Positions 1-6,421 of a stretch of 6,773 nucleotides of DNA are shown piece by piece. The position numbers and the translations under genes were made by a program. The notes beneath the pieces were generated by a model, which made no database searches, was not told where the DNA came from, and saw only the letters and a program-made list of their open reading frames with translations. The DNA is from Jatrophihabitans sp. (GTDB lineage Bacteria; Actinomycetota; Actinomycetes; Mycobacteriales; Jatrophihabitantaceae), in NCBI GenBank assembly GCA_004299665.1, contig SCQZ01000056.1, forward strand, positions 1-6,773, given 5' to 3'. The number at the start of each line of letters is the position of its first letter. Within the stretch, counting starts at the first letter, position 1.

Positions 1-125
1 GCGACGACGTTCACGCCCTCGGCGATCACGATGCCGCGCCGGTCCGGACGGGATTCCGGGGAGCTGAGGTCGCGGAAGTCGTCCAACCGCGGATCGCCGG
101 CGCCGAGGCCCTCGATGAGCCGCAT
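1..125 (-). CDS. TrmH/SpoU-family RNA methyltransferase, N-terminal fragment (runs off left edge)
   Basis: Only the first 41 codons are in the window; the rest lies beyond the left edge. The ATG at 125 opens a frame reading MRLIEGLGAGDPRLDDFRDL, followed by a segment ending in VIAEGVNVV. The 'D-PRL-D-F/Y-DL ... I(A)EG--V' pattern is the usual N-terminal substrate-binding part of actinobacterial SpoU/TrmH 2'-O-ribose methyltransferases, which methylate rRNA or tRNA using S-adenosylmethionine. The catalytic knotted SPOUT domain is outside the window, so the target RNA cannot be judged. The start is 7 bp after the stop of the MFS gene upstream on the same strand, which suggests the two are transcribed together. 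There is only a weak GAG-type ribosome-binding sequence before the ATG. The family call rests on a short N-terminal match. Confidence 0.62.
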   Translation of the reverse strand, partial: MRLIEGLGAGDPRLDDFRDLSSPESRPDRRGIVIAEGVNVV

Positions 126-132
126 CGGGAGC

Positions 133-1413
133 TCAGCCCAGCCGCGCCATCAGGTACTGCGGCGTCAGCTCCCGCCGCCTGGCGACGTACAGCGCGAGCG
201 CGGCGGTGGCCATCAGGCAGATCAGCCCGCCGCCGAGCAGGCCCCAGCGCGGTCCCGCCACGCCGGCCAGCCAGCCCACGATCGGCGCGCCCAGCGGGGT
301 GCCCCCCATGAAGCAGACCAGGTACAGCGCCATGACCCGGCCGCGCATGGTCGGCTCCACGCCGAGCTGGACCGAACTGTTCGTGGCCGTCGTCAGCGTG
401 AGCATCGCCAGCCCGGTCGGCACCAGCATCAGGGCCGTCACCTCGTAGCCCGGCATCATCCCCGAGAGGATCTCCAGGACCGAGAACGCCAGCGCCGAGC
501 CGACCAGGAACAGCTGGGTCGGGCGCTGGACGCGCCGGGTGGCGATGATCGCGCCGACGCAGGCCCCCACCGCCAGGGCGGTCGAGAGCAGGCCGTAGCC
601 CGCCGCGCCGCGGTGGAACACCTGCTTGGCCATCAGCGCCGTCGTGATCTGGAAGTTCAGGCCGAAGGTGCCGATCACGAACACCAGCACCATCGTCAGC
701 ATCAGGTCGGGGCGTCCGCGCACGTACCGGAAGCCGGCGCGCAGCTGGCCGCGGGCGCGCTGCAGCGGCGGGGACGGGAACAGCTCGGCCGGGCGCATGA
801 GGAACAGCCCGGCCAGCACCGCGAGGCTCGAGGCCGCGTTGGCGACGAACGCCCATCCGGTGCCGACCGCAGTGATCATGAGGCCCGCCGCCGCGGGCCC
901 GGCGATGCGTGCGGTGTTGAAGATCGTCGAGTTGATCGCGACCGCGTTGGCGAGCTGGTCTCGCCCCACCATCTCGATGACGAAGGACTGCCGCACGGGG
1001 GTGTCGACCGCCGACACCAGGCCGAGCAGCGTCGCCAGAAGCAGGACGTGCCAGAACCGCACCACGTTCGTGAGGTCCAGCACGCCGAGCACGACCGCGC
1101 CCACGGCCAGGCCGCCCTGGGTCGCGAACAGCAGCTTGCGCTTGTCCAGGCGGTCGGCCAGCACGCCGCCCCAGAGGCCGAGCAGCAACGACGGCCCGAA
1201 CTGCAGGGCCGTCACGATTCCGAGCGCGGTGCCGGAGTTGGTCAGCTCGAGCACCAGCCAGTCCTGCGCGACCCGCTGCATCCAGGTACCGGTCAGGGAG
1301 ATCAGCTGGCCGGAGGCGTACAGCCGGTAGTTGCGTACCCGCAGTGACCGGAACATCTCGCCGAAGGACGCACCCACCCGCTGCGCGGCGGGTGAGGCGG
1401 AGATCGTGCTCAC
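133..1413 (-). CDS. MFS transporter, 12-TM efflux type (EntS/MFS_3-like)
   Basis: A 426-residue major facilitator superfamily membrane protein, probably a proton-driven drug or metabolite exporter in the cytoplasmic membrane. After a short basic N-terminus (FRSLRVRNYRLYASGQ, residues 21-36), TM1 is followed by SLTGTWMQRVAQDWLV. The loop 2-3 signature is at about 82-93 (GGVLADRLDKRK, the MFS motif A). The segment VDTPVRQSFVIEMVG (136-150) is characteristic of the enterobactin-exporter-like MFS_3 group. Length and the run of hydrophobic segments fit 12 helices. The GTG at 1413 was chosen because it lies 5 bp after the marR stop and gives a normal N-terminus. The in-frame ATG at 1356 (MFRSLRV), preceded by GGCGAG, is a credible alternative, and a longer frame extending into marR is an artefact. 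The position directly behind marR suggests the regulator controls it and senses its substrate. The substrate is unknown. Confidence 0.88.
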   Translation of the reverse strand: MSTISASPAAQRVGASFGEMFRSLRVRNYRLYASGQLISLTGTWMQRVAQDWLVLELTNSGTALGIVTALQFGPSLLLGLWGGVLADRLDKRKLLFATQGGLAVGAVVLGVLDLTNVVRFWHVLLLATLLGLVSAVDTPVRQSFVIEMVGRDQLANAVAINSTIFNTARIAGPAAAGLMITAVGTGWAFVANAASSLAVLAGLFLMRPAELFPSPPLQRARGQLRAGFRYVRGRPDLMLTMVLVFVIGTFGLNFQITTALMAKQVFHRGAAGYGLLSTALAVGACVGAIIATRRVQRPTQLFLVGSALAFSVLEILSGMMPGYEVTALMLVPTGLAMLTLTTATNSSVQLGVEPTMRGRVMALYLVCFMGGTPLGAPIVGWLAGVAGPRWGLLGGGLICLMATAALALYVARRRELTPQYLMARLG

Positions 1414-1418
1414 GACGG

Positions 1419-1856
1419 TCAATGCTCGGCGAGCCTGTCCAGCAGCGGCACGACGGCCCGCAACTGGGCGCGCTCCTCGCCGGTGAGCGCCCCCAGGCGC
1501 TGGGTGAGCCAGGCCTCCCGCGAACGCTGCTCGGAGTCGTACAGGGCGTTCCCCGCCTCGGTGATCGAGATGATCGCCTGGCGCCGGTCGCTCGGGTGCG
1601 GTTTGCGCCGCACGAAGCCGCGCTCCTCGAGGTGGGCGAGGATCTTCGTCATCGACGGCGGCTGGACCCGCTCGCACGCCGCGAGCTCGCCGGCGCTCAT
1701 CGGCCCGCGCTTGCGCAGGGTCGCCATCGTCGAGATCTGGGTGAGGGTCACGGAGGTGTCCGCCCGCTGGTTGCGGATCATCCGGGTCAGCCGCAGCAGC
1801 GACGGGCGCAGCTGCGCGGCGAGTTCCGCGATCGTGCTCCTCGTCGCCGCCGTCAC
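1419..1856 (-). CDS. MarR-family transcriptional regulator
   Basis: A 145-residue winged helix-turn-helix repressor of the MarR family, which binds DNA as a dimer and usually releases it on binding a small phenolic or drug-like ligand. The central part shows the DNA-binding domain: SAGELAACERVQPPSMTKIL (helix-turn-helix, residues 54-73), then HLEERGFVRRKPHPSDRRQA (75-94) with the wing carrying the conserved D-R-R, followed by IISITEAG. Flanking helices at both ends would form the dimer interface. The GTG at 1856 is the natural start. It gives the family's normal length and sits where a transcript driven by the TATACT box at 1869-1864 would begin, implying a leaderless mRNA. No ribosome-binding site is visible. 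The gene lies 15 bp upstream-to-start from the pabBC stop and 5 bp before the MFS exporter, a classic autoregulated regulator-exporter pair. Confidence 0.93.
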   Translation of the reverse strand: MTAATRSTIAELAAQLRPSLLRLTRMIRNQRADTSVTLTQISTMATLRKRGPMSAGELAACERVQPPSMTKILAHLEERGFVRRKPHPSDRRQAIISITEAGNALYDSEQRSREAWLTQRLGALTGEERAQLRAVVPLLDRLAEH

Positions 1857-1858
1857 AA

Positions 1859-1877
1859 TCGTTAGTATACCTAACGA
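1859..1877. promoter_or_regulatory. Perfect 7-5-7 inverted repeat, probable MarR operator
   Basis: TCGTTAG-TATAC-CTAACGA is a perfect inverted repeat with 7-bp arms and a 5-bp spacer. It is strikingly AT-rich against its surroundings. Length and symmetry match operators bound by MarR dimers. On the minus strand it covers the predicted -10 box of marR and ends 2 bp before the GTG start, so a bound dimer would block RNA polymerase directly and give autorepression of marR and the MFS gene. The arm at 1871-1877 also contains the TAG stop codon of the pabBC fusion (1873-1871). Binding by this particular MarR is inferred from position. Confidence 0.8.
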
Positions 1878-1892
1878 ACGGAATGACCGCCA
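1864..1892 (-). promoter_or_regulatory. Promoter of marR-MFS, predicted leaderless
   Basis: On the minus strand TATACT (1869-1864) differs from the TATAAT consensus at one base. It lies seven bases before the GTG at 1856, so the expected transcription start coincides with the start codon. A hexamer 17 bp upstream (TGGCGG, 1892-1887) is only a weak -35, which fits a promoter that depends mainly on its -10. The -35 region lies inside the end of pabBC. The start point is predicted from spacing, not measured. Confidence 0.65.
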
Positions 1893-3787
1893 CTGCCGAG
1901 GGCGGCGGCGAAGGCGGCCACGAGGTCGTCGCGGCGCGGCAGCGGCACCCCGTCCACCGCCGCGATCGGGACGGCCAGGCCGAGGCTGCTGGTCCAGAAC
2001 GCGGCGCTGCGCCGCAGCTGCGCCAACCCGAACGTGCGCAGCCGTGCCGGACGGCCGGTGTCCCGCGCCAGGTCGAGCAGGGCGCGGCGCGTCACCCCCG
2101 GGAGCAGGTCGTCGCGCAGTGGCGCGGTGACCAGGGACCCGTCCGGCGCGACGAGGAAGACGTTGCCCCGTTCGGTCTCCAGGACCGCCGAGTCCTCGGC
2201 GACGTACAGCGTGTCCGGCCGCAGGGCGGCACGGTCGGACCACTTGTGTCGGTGCAGCCCGGCCGGGCGGGCCGCGGTGCGCAGCCGCGACGGTCCGGCG
2301 GCCGGCGGTGCCGGGGCGGCGGACACGCTGACCTCCAGCGTCGGGGCGACGTGGACGCGCACGGCGCAGCGCCCCGGAACCCGGGCCGCCGCGCGGGCCA
2401 GCCGCGCGAGCGCGACCCGCGGGGCGGCGCCGTACAGCTCCCGGCACGATCGGGCGAGCCGGGCCAGGTGGTCCGGCGCGCGCACCAGTCGGCCGTCCAC
2501 CGCGAGGACCGTCTCCAGGAGTCCGCCGGCCCGCTGGGCGGCGCTCGCCGGGCGTGGGTCGGGCCCGCACCCGGCGCCCAGCAGCGCGAGCAGCGGGGCG
2601 GCCTTGGTCAGGCACTCGCGCCACTCGAGCATCGGGACGCTGTCGGCCGTGATCCCGCCGCCCACGCCGAGTTCGATGCGCTCCCGCGCGATCTCGAAGG
2701 TGCGGATGGCGACGGCGAACTCCGCGCCCCAGGCCGGGGAGGCGAAGCCGTACGCGCCCGTGAAGGCGCCCCGCGGGCCGGCCTCGAGGTCGGCGATCGC
2801 GCGCACCGCGCGCAGCTTCGGTGCCCCGGTGACCGAGCCCGGCGGGAAGGCGGCCGCCACCAGCGCGCCGTCGCCCGCCCCGGGGCGCAGCGTGCCGCGC
2901 ACCGCCGAGACCAGGTGCTGCACGCCGACGTGGCGCTGCACCGCGAACAGGACCGGCACGCCGACCCGGTCGCAGACGCGGGCGAGGTCGTTGCGCACCA
3001 GGTCGACGATCATCAGGTTCTCGGCCCGCTCCTTGTCCGAGTCGCGCAAGGCCGCCTCCGGCGCCGTCAGGGCGGCGGTGCCCTTGATCGGCTCGGAGTC
3101 GACGGTGCCGCCGCGACGGCGCAGGAACAGTTCGGGGCTGAACCCGACGACCTCGTCCGGCCCGCGGCGCAGGTAGGCGCCGAACCGCGGGTGCAGGTCG
3201 GCCACGCCCGCCCGGAACAGGACGGCCGCGCTACCGCGGAACGTGCCGCGGAGCCGGGCGGCGATGTTGACCTGGTAGATCTCCCCGGCCCGGATGAGCT
3301 CGATGGCCGCCTCGACCGCGGCCAGGTGCCGGTCCCGGTCCGCGCCGCCGAGGATCCCGGCGGTGTCGGGCCCGGCGGCGGCGTCCGGTCCGGCGGCCGT
3401 GTCGCGCAGCGCGGCCCGCGCCACCCGGCGCGCGGCCGCCACCCGCCGCGCGTCCAGCGCCAGCGCCTCGAACCACCAGCGGCCGCCGGTGTGGCGCAGC
3501 ACCCAGTCGTGGAAGGCCAGGCGCGGTGCGCCGTCGTACGGCAGCCACCCGAACCAGCCGCCCCCGACGGAGTCCGGGGCAGCCTGGCCTATCGCCGGCA
3601 TCCGGTCCAGGTCCTGCGGATCGTCGCTCAGTTCCACCGGGTCGCGGGTCAGGACCGCACCGCCGCCGGCCCACTCGCCGACCAGCGCGACCGTCCAGCC
3701 CCCGCCCGCCGCGACCTGCTCGGGGGCCGGGCCCGCGCCGAGCGGTTCGCGGACGACCCGGCACCGCGCGGCGGGCACGTTTCGCAC
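1871..3787 (-). CDS. pabBC: Fused aminodeoxychorismate synthase component I / aminodeoxychorismate lyase (PabB-PabC)
   Basis: A 638-residue bifunctional enzyme of p-aminobenzoate synthesis for folate. Residues about 1-400 are the chorismate-binding PabB part, which aminates chorismate to 4-amino-4-deoxychorismate. It shows GEIYQVNIAARL (168-179), SPELF (217-221), PIKGT (233-237), DKERAENLMIVDLVRNDLAR (251-270), FPPGSVTGAPK (314-324) and GVGGGITADS (374-383). Lys235 in PIKGT is the residue that separates PabB from anthranilate synthase, which has Ala there. Residues about 420-638 are a PLP-dependent fold-type IV PabC-like lyase, which releases pyruvate to give PABA. It has HKWSDR with candidate Schiff-base Lys515, ETERGNVF (537-544), LLPGVTRRAL (561-570) and FWTSSLG. 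No glutamine amidotransferase (PabA) domain is present, so ammonia must come from a separate PabA/TrpG. The GTG at 3787 lies 16 bp after the permease stop; GTG 3778 is an alternative. Neither has a clear ribosome-binding site. Confidence 0.93.
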   Translation of the reverse strand: MRNVPAARCRVVREPLGAGPAPEQVAAGGGWTVALVGEWAGGGAVLTRDPVELSDDPQDLDRMPAIGQAAPDSVGGGWFGWLPYDGAPRLAFHDWVLRHTGGRWWFEALALDARRVAAARRVARAALRDTAAGPDAAAGPDTAGILGGADRDRHLAAVEAAIELIRAGEIYQVNIAARLRGTFRGSAAVLFRAGVADLHPRFGAYLRRGPDEVVGFSPELFLRRRGGTVDSEPIKGTAALTAPEAALRDSDKERAENLMIVDLVRNDLARVCDRVGVPVLFAVQRHVGVQHLVSAVRGTLRPGAGDGALVAAAFPPGSVTGAPKLRAVRAIADLEAGPRGAFTGAYGFASPAWGAEFAVAIRTFEIARERIELGVGGGITADSVPMLEWRECLTKAAPLLALLGAGCGPDPRPASAAQRAGGLLETVLAVDGRLVRAPDHLARLARSCRELYGAAPRVALARLARAAARVPGRCAVRVHVAPTLEVSVSAAPAPPAAGPSRLRTAARPAGLHRHKWSDRAALRPDTLYVAEDSAVLETERGNVFLVAPDGSLVTAPLRDDLLPGVTRRALLDLARDTGRPARLRTFGLAQLRRSAAFWTSSLGLAVPIAAVDGVPLPRRDDLVAAFAAALGSGGHSVR

Positions 3788-3803
3788 GTCGGCGCGGGCG
3801 CGG

Positions 3804-5273
3804 TCAGTGGATGCCGAACAGTTCCTTGATCGGGTCGATGGCGAAGTACACCGCGAACAGGATCGACACCGCCCACATCAGCGGGTGGATGTCCCGCGGC
3901 CGGCCCGTCGCCAGCTTCAGGACCACGTAGGTGATGAACCCGGCGCCGATGCCGTTGGTGATCGAGTAGGTGAAGGGCATCAGCACGATCGTCAGGAACG
4001 CCGGCACGGCGATCGTGAAGTCCCCGAAGTCGATGTTCTTGATCTGGCCCATCATCAGCACGCCGACGACGACCAGCGCCGGCGCGGCCGCCTCGGACGG
4101 GACGAACTGCGCCAGCGGGGACAGGAAGATCGTCACGACGAACAGCAAGCTGGTGACGACGCTGGCCAGGCCGGTGCGCGCGCCGTCGCCGATGCCCGAG
4201 GCGGACTCGACATAGGTGGTCGCCGAGGACGCGCTGGCGGCGCCGCCGGCGACGGCGGCCAGGCCGTCGACCAGCAGCACCGGCCCGATGCCCGGCACGT
4301 TGCCCTTCTCGTCCAGCAGCCCCGCCTCGGCCGTGAGGCCGACCGTCGTGCCCATCACGTCGAAGAAGTCCGAGAGCACCAGCGAGAACACGATGACGAT
4401 GCCGGACACGATGCCGACCGCGCTGAAGCCGCCGCCGAGCGAGAAGTGACCGAGCAGCGACAGGTCCGGGGCGCCGAAGTGCTTGCCGTCGAAGCTGGGG
4501 ACGTTCAGGGCCCAGCCGGTCGGGTTCTTCGCGCTCTGCGCGCCGAGGTGCGCGACCGCCTCGATGATCGCGGCCAGGATCGTGCAGACCACGATGCCGA
4601 TGAGGATCGCGCCCTTGACCTTGCGCACCATCAGCACCGCGATCAGCAGGACGCCGACGACGAAGACCAGCGTGGGCCAGCCCTTGAGGTTGCCGCCGAC
4701 GCCGAGGTCGACCGGCGTGCCCGCGCCGGGGCGGACGAAGCCCGCGTCGACGAAGCCGATCAGTGCGATGAACAGCCCGATGCCGACGGCGATCGCGCTC
4801 TTGAGCGGCCCGGGGATCGCGTAGAAGACGGCGGTGCGGAAACCGGTCAGCACCAGCACCGTGATCAGCAGACCCTCGATCACGACCATGCCCATGGCGG
4901 CCGGCCAGGACATCACGCTCGCCACCTGGAAGGCGACGAACGCGTTCAGCCCGAGGCCGGTGGCGATCGCGAACGGGTAGCGGCCGACGAACGCCATCAG
5001 CATCGTCATGACGGCCGCGACCAGCGCGGTCACGGCGGCGACGGCCGCGAGGTGCGGCGTGGAGCCGCCCCCGAGCAGGTGATGGTTCTTGTCCGGCGCC
5101 GTCCCGATGATCAGCGGGTTCAGCACGACGATGTACACCATCGTCACGAACGTGACGAGGCCGCCGCGGATCTCGCGCGTCACGGTCGAGCCGCGCCGGG
5201 TGATCGAGAAGAACCGGTCCACCGCGTTGCGCGGGTGCTGCTGCTGCACGGGCTGCTGGGTCGTGGTCACCAC
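3804..5273 (-). CDS. NCS2 family nucleobase permease (AzgA/PbuG-like purine transporter)
   Basis: A 489-residue polytopic membrane protein of the AzgA branch of NCS2 transporters, which import purines such as hypoxanthine, guanine or adenine with protons. It follows the family pattern along its length: RFFSITRRGSTVTREIRGGL (20-39) then FVTMVYIVVLNP (42-53), ATGLGLNAFVAF (104-115), IPGPLKSAIAVGIGLFIALI (153-172), SDFFDVMGTTVGL (301-313), ASSATTYVESASGI (348-361; usually STTTAYVES), RTGLASVV (366-373), IPAF-like VPAFLTIVLMPFTYSI (423-438), and a C-terminus ending ELFGIH. About 14 helices are expected. The tandem GTG codons at 5273 and 5270 are the likely starts, both downstream of a plausible promoter; the frame remains open to 5339 but would overlap the divergent gene. 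It probably heads a transcript continuing into pabBC, 16 bp downstream. Exact substrate is not readable from sequence. Confidence 0.92.
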   Translation of the reverse strand: MVTTTQQPVQQQHPRNAVDRFFSITRRGSTVTREIRGGLVTFVTMVYIVVLNPLIIGTAPDKNHHLLGGGSTPHLAAVAAVTALVAAVMTMLMAFVGRYPFAIATGLGLNAFVAFQVASVMSWPAAMGMVVIEGLLITVLVLTGFRTAVFYAIPGPLKSAIAVGIGLFIALIGFVDAGFVRPGAGTPVDLGVGGNLKGWPTLVFVVGVLLIAVLMVRKVKGAILIGIVVCTILAAIIEAVAHLGAQSAKNPTGWALNVPSFDGKHFGAPDLSLLGHFSLGGGFSAVGIVSGIVIVFSLVLSDFFDVMGTTVGLTAEAGLLDEKGNVPGIGPVLLVDGLAAVAGGAASASSATTYVESASGIGDGARTGLASVVTSLLFVVTIFLSPLAQFVPSEAAAPALVVVGVLMMGQIKNIDFGDFTIAVPAFLTIVLMPFTYSITNGIGAGFITYVVLKLATGRPRDIHPLMWAVSILFAVYFAIDPIKELFGIH

Positions 5274-5309
5274 GGCGGGTAGCCTGCACCATCGTGGGCG
5301 ACGCGTCAC
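5274..5309 (-). promoter_or_regulatory. Candidate promoter of the NCS2 permease, leaderless
   Basis: On the minus strand GTGACG (5309-5304, four of six matches to TTGACA) is followed after 17 bp by CAGGCT (5286-5281, of the CAnnnT form common in GC-rich actinobacterial promoters). Seven bases later comes the first GTG of the permease, so the transcript would start at or next to the start codon. The -35 lies within the reading frame of the divergent DUF2530 gene if that gene begins at 5294. Prediction from spacing only. Confidence 0.42.
5280..5285 (+). promoter_or_regulatory. Candidate -10 box of the DUF2530 gene
   Basis: TAGCCT fits the TAnnnT pattern of actinobacterial -10 elements and is eight bases before the GTG at 5294, consistent with a leaderless transcript. 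No convincing -35 is seen 17-18 bp upstream (TGGGTC). The same bases on the other strand form the CAGGCT -10 proposed for the permease, so the two promoters would be mutually exclusive. Weak evidence. Confidence 0.3.
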
Positions 5310-5560
5310 CGGCAGGGTCGGCCCCGGGCGTGAAGACACCCCTCGCGCGGCCCCCCGCGCGCCGGATCGACGCGCGGCGCGTGGTCATCGCGGGCACCGC
5401 GGCCTGGCTGCTCGGTTTCCTGGTGCTGCTGCCGTTCTGGGGCTGGCTCGGCGCCCACGGCCACCGCGTGTGGCTGTGGACCTGCCTGGCGGGGGCGGGC
5501 CTGGGGGTGCTGGGCTACCTGCTCATGGCCAAGCACCGCCGCGAGGGCCGCGCCCCGTAA
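5294..5560 (+). CDS. DUF2530 family small membrane protein
   Basis: An 88-residue protein with two predicted membrane helices: about residues 29-50 (VVIAGTAAWLLGFLVLLPFWGW) and 59-78 (VWLWTCLAGAGLGVLGYLLM), joined by a short GAHGHR loop, with a basic N-terminal stretch (ARPPARRIDARR) and basic tail (KHRREGR). The pattern 'GTA-W---F--LLPF--WL--HG---WLWTCLAG-GLG-LG' matches my recollection of DUF2530, an actinobacterial family of unknown function. The GTG at 5294 leaves only 20 bp to the divergent permease start. The in-frame GTG at 5330 would give 76 residues beginning VKTPLARPP, closer to where the conserved region begins, and is a real alternative. The basic segments favour both ends being cytoplasmic by the positive-inside rule. 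It sits tail to tail with the DUF3027 gene. Confidence 0.8.
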   Translation: MGDASPAGSAPGVKTPLARPPARRIDARRVVIAGTAAWLLGFLVLLPFWGWLGAHGHRVWLWTCLAGAGLGVLGYLLMAKHRREGRAP

Positions 5561-5561
5561 C

Positions 5562-5579
5562 CCGGCCCGGTGCGGCCGG
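5562..5579. terminator. GC-rich hairpin between convergent genes, possible bidirectional terminator
   Basis: CCGGCC (5562-5567) and GGCCGG (5574-5579) form a perfect 6-bp stem with a 6-base loop. It lies in the 27-bp gap between the stops of the convergent DUF2530 and DUF3027 genes. There is no T-run on either side, so it would act as an actinobacterial-type hairpin without a U-tract, or may be chance in such GC-rich DNA. Confidence 0.4.
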
Positions 5580-5587
5580 TGCGCAGG

Positions 5588-6376
5588 TCAGGGCAACAGT
5601 TCGTCGCCGTCGTCGAAGACGACCTCGGCGACCTCGGTGACCGAGCCGCCGGCGACGACCTCCGAGTGCGCGCCGCAGCCGTACTCCACGCTGACCACCC
5701 GGCCGTCCGCCGCGGTGATCTCGTTCCCGCAGACGCCGAAGCCGGCCCGCAGCGACCCGGCCACCGGCAGGAAGAAGCCGCAGGTGCCGCAGTGCGCGGG
5801 CGCCTGGCGCGCCATCGCGGTGTCGGGGCCGAACTCGCCGTCGTACCAGCGCTCGGCGGCATCGAGGCGACCCTCGCGCGACATGACGCGCGCCCGGCCC
5901 AGGCCGAGTTCGAAGGCGACCTCGGCGGCCCCGGGGTCGTCAGGATCGCCGGCGGCGTACGCGGGCACCAGTCGCAGGTCGTCCGGCGCGGCCGGCAGCA
6001 GGTCCCCGGGGCCCAGGTCGCCGGCCTGGACGCGCTCGTGCCACGGCACCCATGCCGGCGCCAGCAGCGCGCCCTCACCCGGGAGCAGCACGACCTCGTC
6101 GACCGTCGCCGTCCGCGCCCGCGGTGCTCGGGCGAGCGTCACCGCCCAGATCCACCCGCTGTAACCGGGCAGTTCGCAGGCGAACGCGTGGGTCGCGATG
6201 CGCTCGCCCTCGGGGGCGACCCCCAGGTGCGCCCCGACCGACTCGCCCCCGGACTCCTGCGCTGCGGCGCGCGCCAGGTCGACGGCGGCCGCGAGCACCT
6301 GGTCCGCGGTCCCGGCGGGGGCGGGGGCACCCCCGGCGTTGCGGGCGTAGCCGGTGGAGGAGGTCATGACGACCAT
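5588..6376 (-). CDS. DUF3027 family protein with Cys/His cluster
   Basis: A 262-residue soluble protein of a family restricted, as far as I recall, to actinobacteria and without known function. The recognisable family core is HAFACELPGYSGWIWAVTLA (63-82), followed by TVDEVVLLPGEGALLAPAWV (91-110) and PWHERVQAGDLGPGDLLP (111-128). The C-terminal part holds HCGTCGFFLPVAG (195-207), a third cysteine in GVCGNE (Cys216) and GCGAHSE (Cys234, His237). The CxxC...C...CxxH spacing looks like a zinc ribbon-type metal site, an inference from spacing. The tail is acidic (DDGDE). No signal peptide or membrane helix is seen. ATG 6376 is used; ATG 6367, three codons later, is equally possible and neither has a ribosome-binding site, so translation may be leaderless. 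The gene is convergent with DUF2530 and diverges from an MFS-type gene 45 bp away. Confidence 0.85.
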   Translation of the reverse strand: MVVMTSSTGYARNAGGAPAPAGTADQVLAAAVDLARAAAQESGGESVGAHLGVAPEGERIATHAFACELPGYSGWIWAVTLARAPRARTATVDEVVLLPGEGALLAPAWVPWHERVQAGDLGPGDLLPAAPDDLRLVPAYAAGDPDDPGAAEVAFELGLGRARVMSREGRLDAAERWYDGEFGPDTAMARQAPAHCGTCGFFLPVAGSLRAGFGVCGNEITAADGRVVSVEYGCGAHSEVVAGGSVTEVAEVVFDDGDELLP

Positions 6377-6409
6377 TGTTGCTGACGGCGGATCGTCGCG
6401 CCCGTGGGG

Positions 6410-6415
6410 CAGGAT
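6410..6415 (+). promoter_or_regulatory. Candidate -10 of the right-hand MFS gene
   Basis: CAGGAT, a -10 form often seen in streptomycete-type promoters, ends six bases before the GTG at 6422, consistent with a leaderless transcript. No clear -35 is found at 17-18 bp. The whole 45-bp divergent region (6377-6421) must also hold the DUF3027 promoter, for which no good candidate was found. Confidence 0.38.
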
Positions 6416-6421
6416 GGTCGA

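Noticed and set aside
31..1347. A 438-codon + strand frame opposite the MFS gene.
   Set aside because: His/Gln/Arg-rich and antisense to an MFS protein with clear motifs; shadow frame.
1414..1893. N-terminal extension of the MFS frame back through marR, giving 586 residues.
   Set aside because: The extra 160 residues are Arg/Ala/Pro-rich, overlap marR in another frame, and the MFS family starts just before the FRSLRVRNYR segment.
1857..2624. Upstream extension of the marR frame into pabBC.
   Set aside because: The extension is low-complexity shadow of pabBC; MarR length, promoter position and operator all fit the GTG at 1856.
3231..3764. A 177-codon minus-strand frame within pabBC suggesting a possible overlapping gene.
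   Set aside because: Highly Arg/Gly/Pro-biased, in another frame of a well-supported gene, with no motif.
1883..3829. A 648-codon + strand open frame across pabBC.
   Set aside because: Arg/Gly/Gln-rich composition, no recognisable domain, and fully overlaps the PabB-PabC gene; a GC-driven shadow frame.
3294..5282. A 662-codon + strand open frame opposite the permease and pabBC, giving an Asp/His/Arg-rich protein.
   Set aside because: It is antisense to two confidently identified genes, has repetitive low-complexity composition with no domain, and is the expected result of high-GC codons suppressing stops on the opposite strand.
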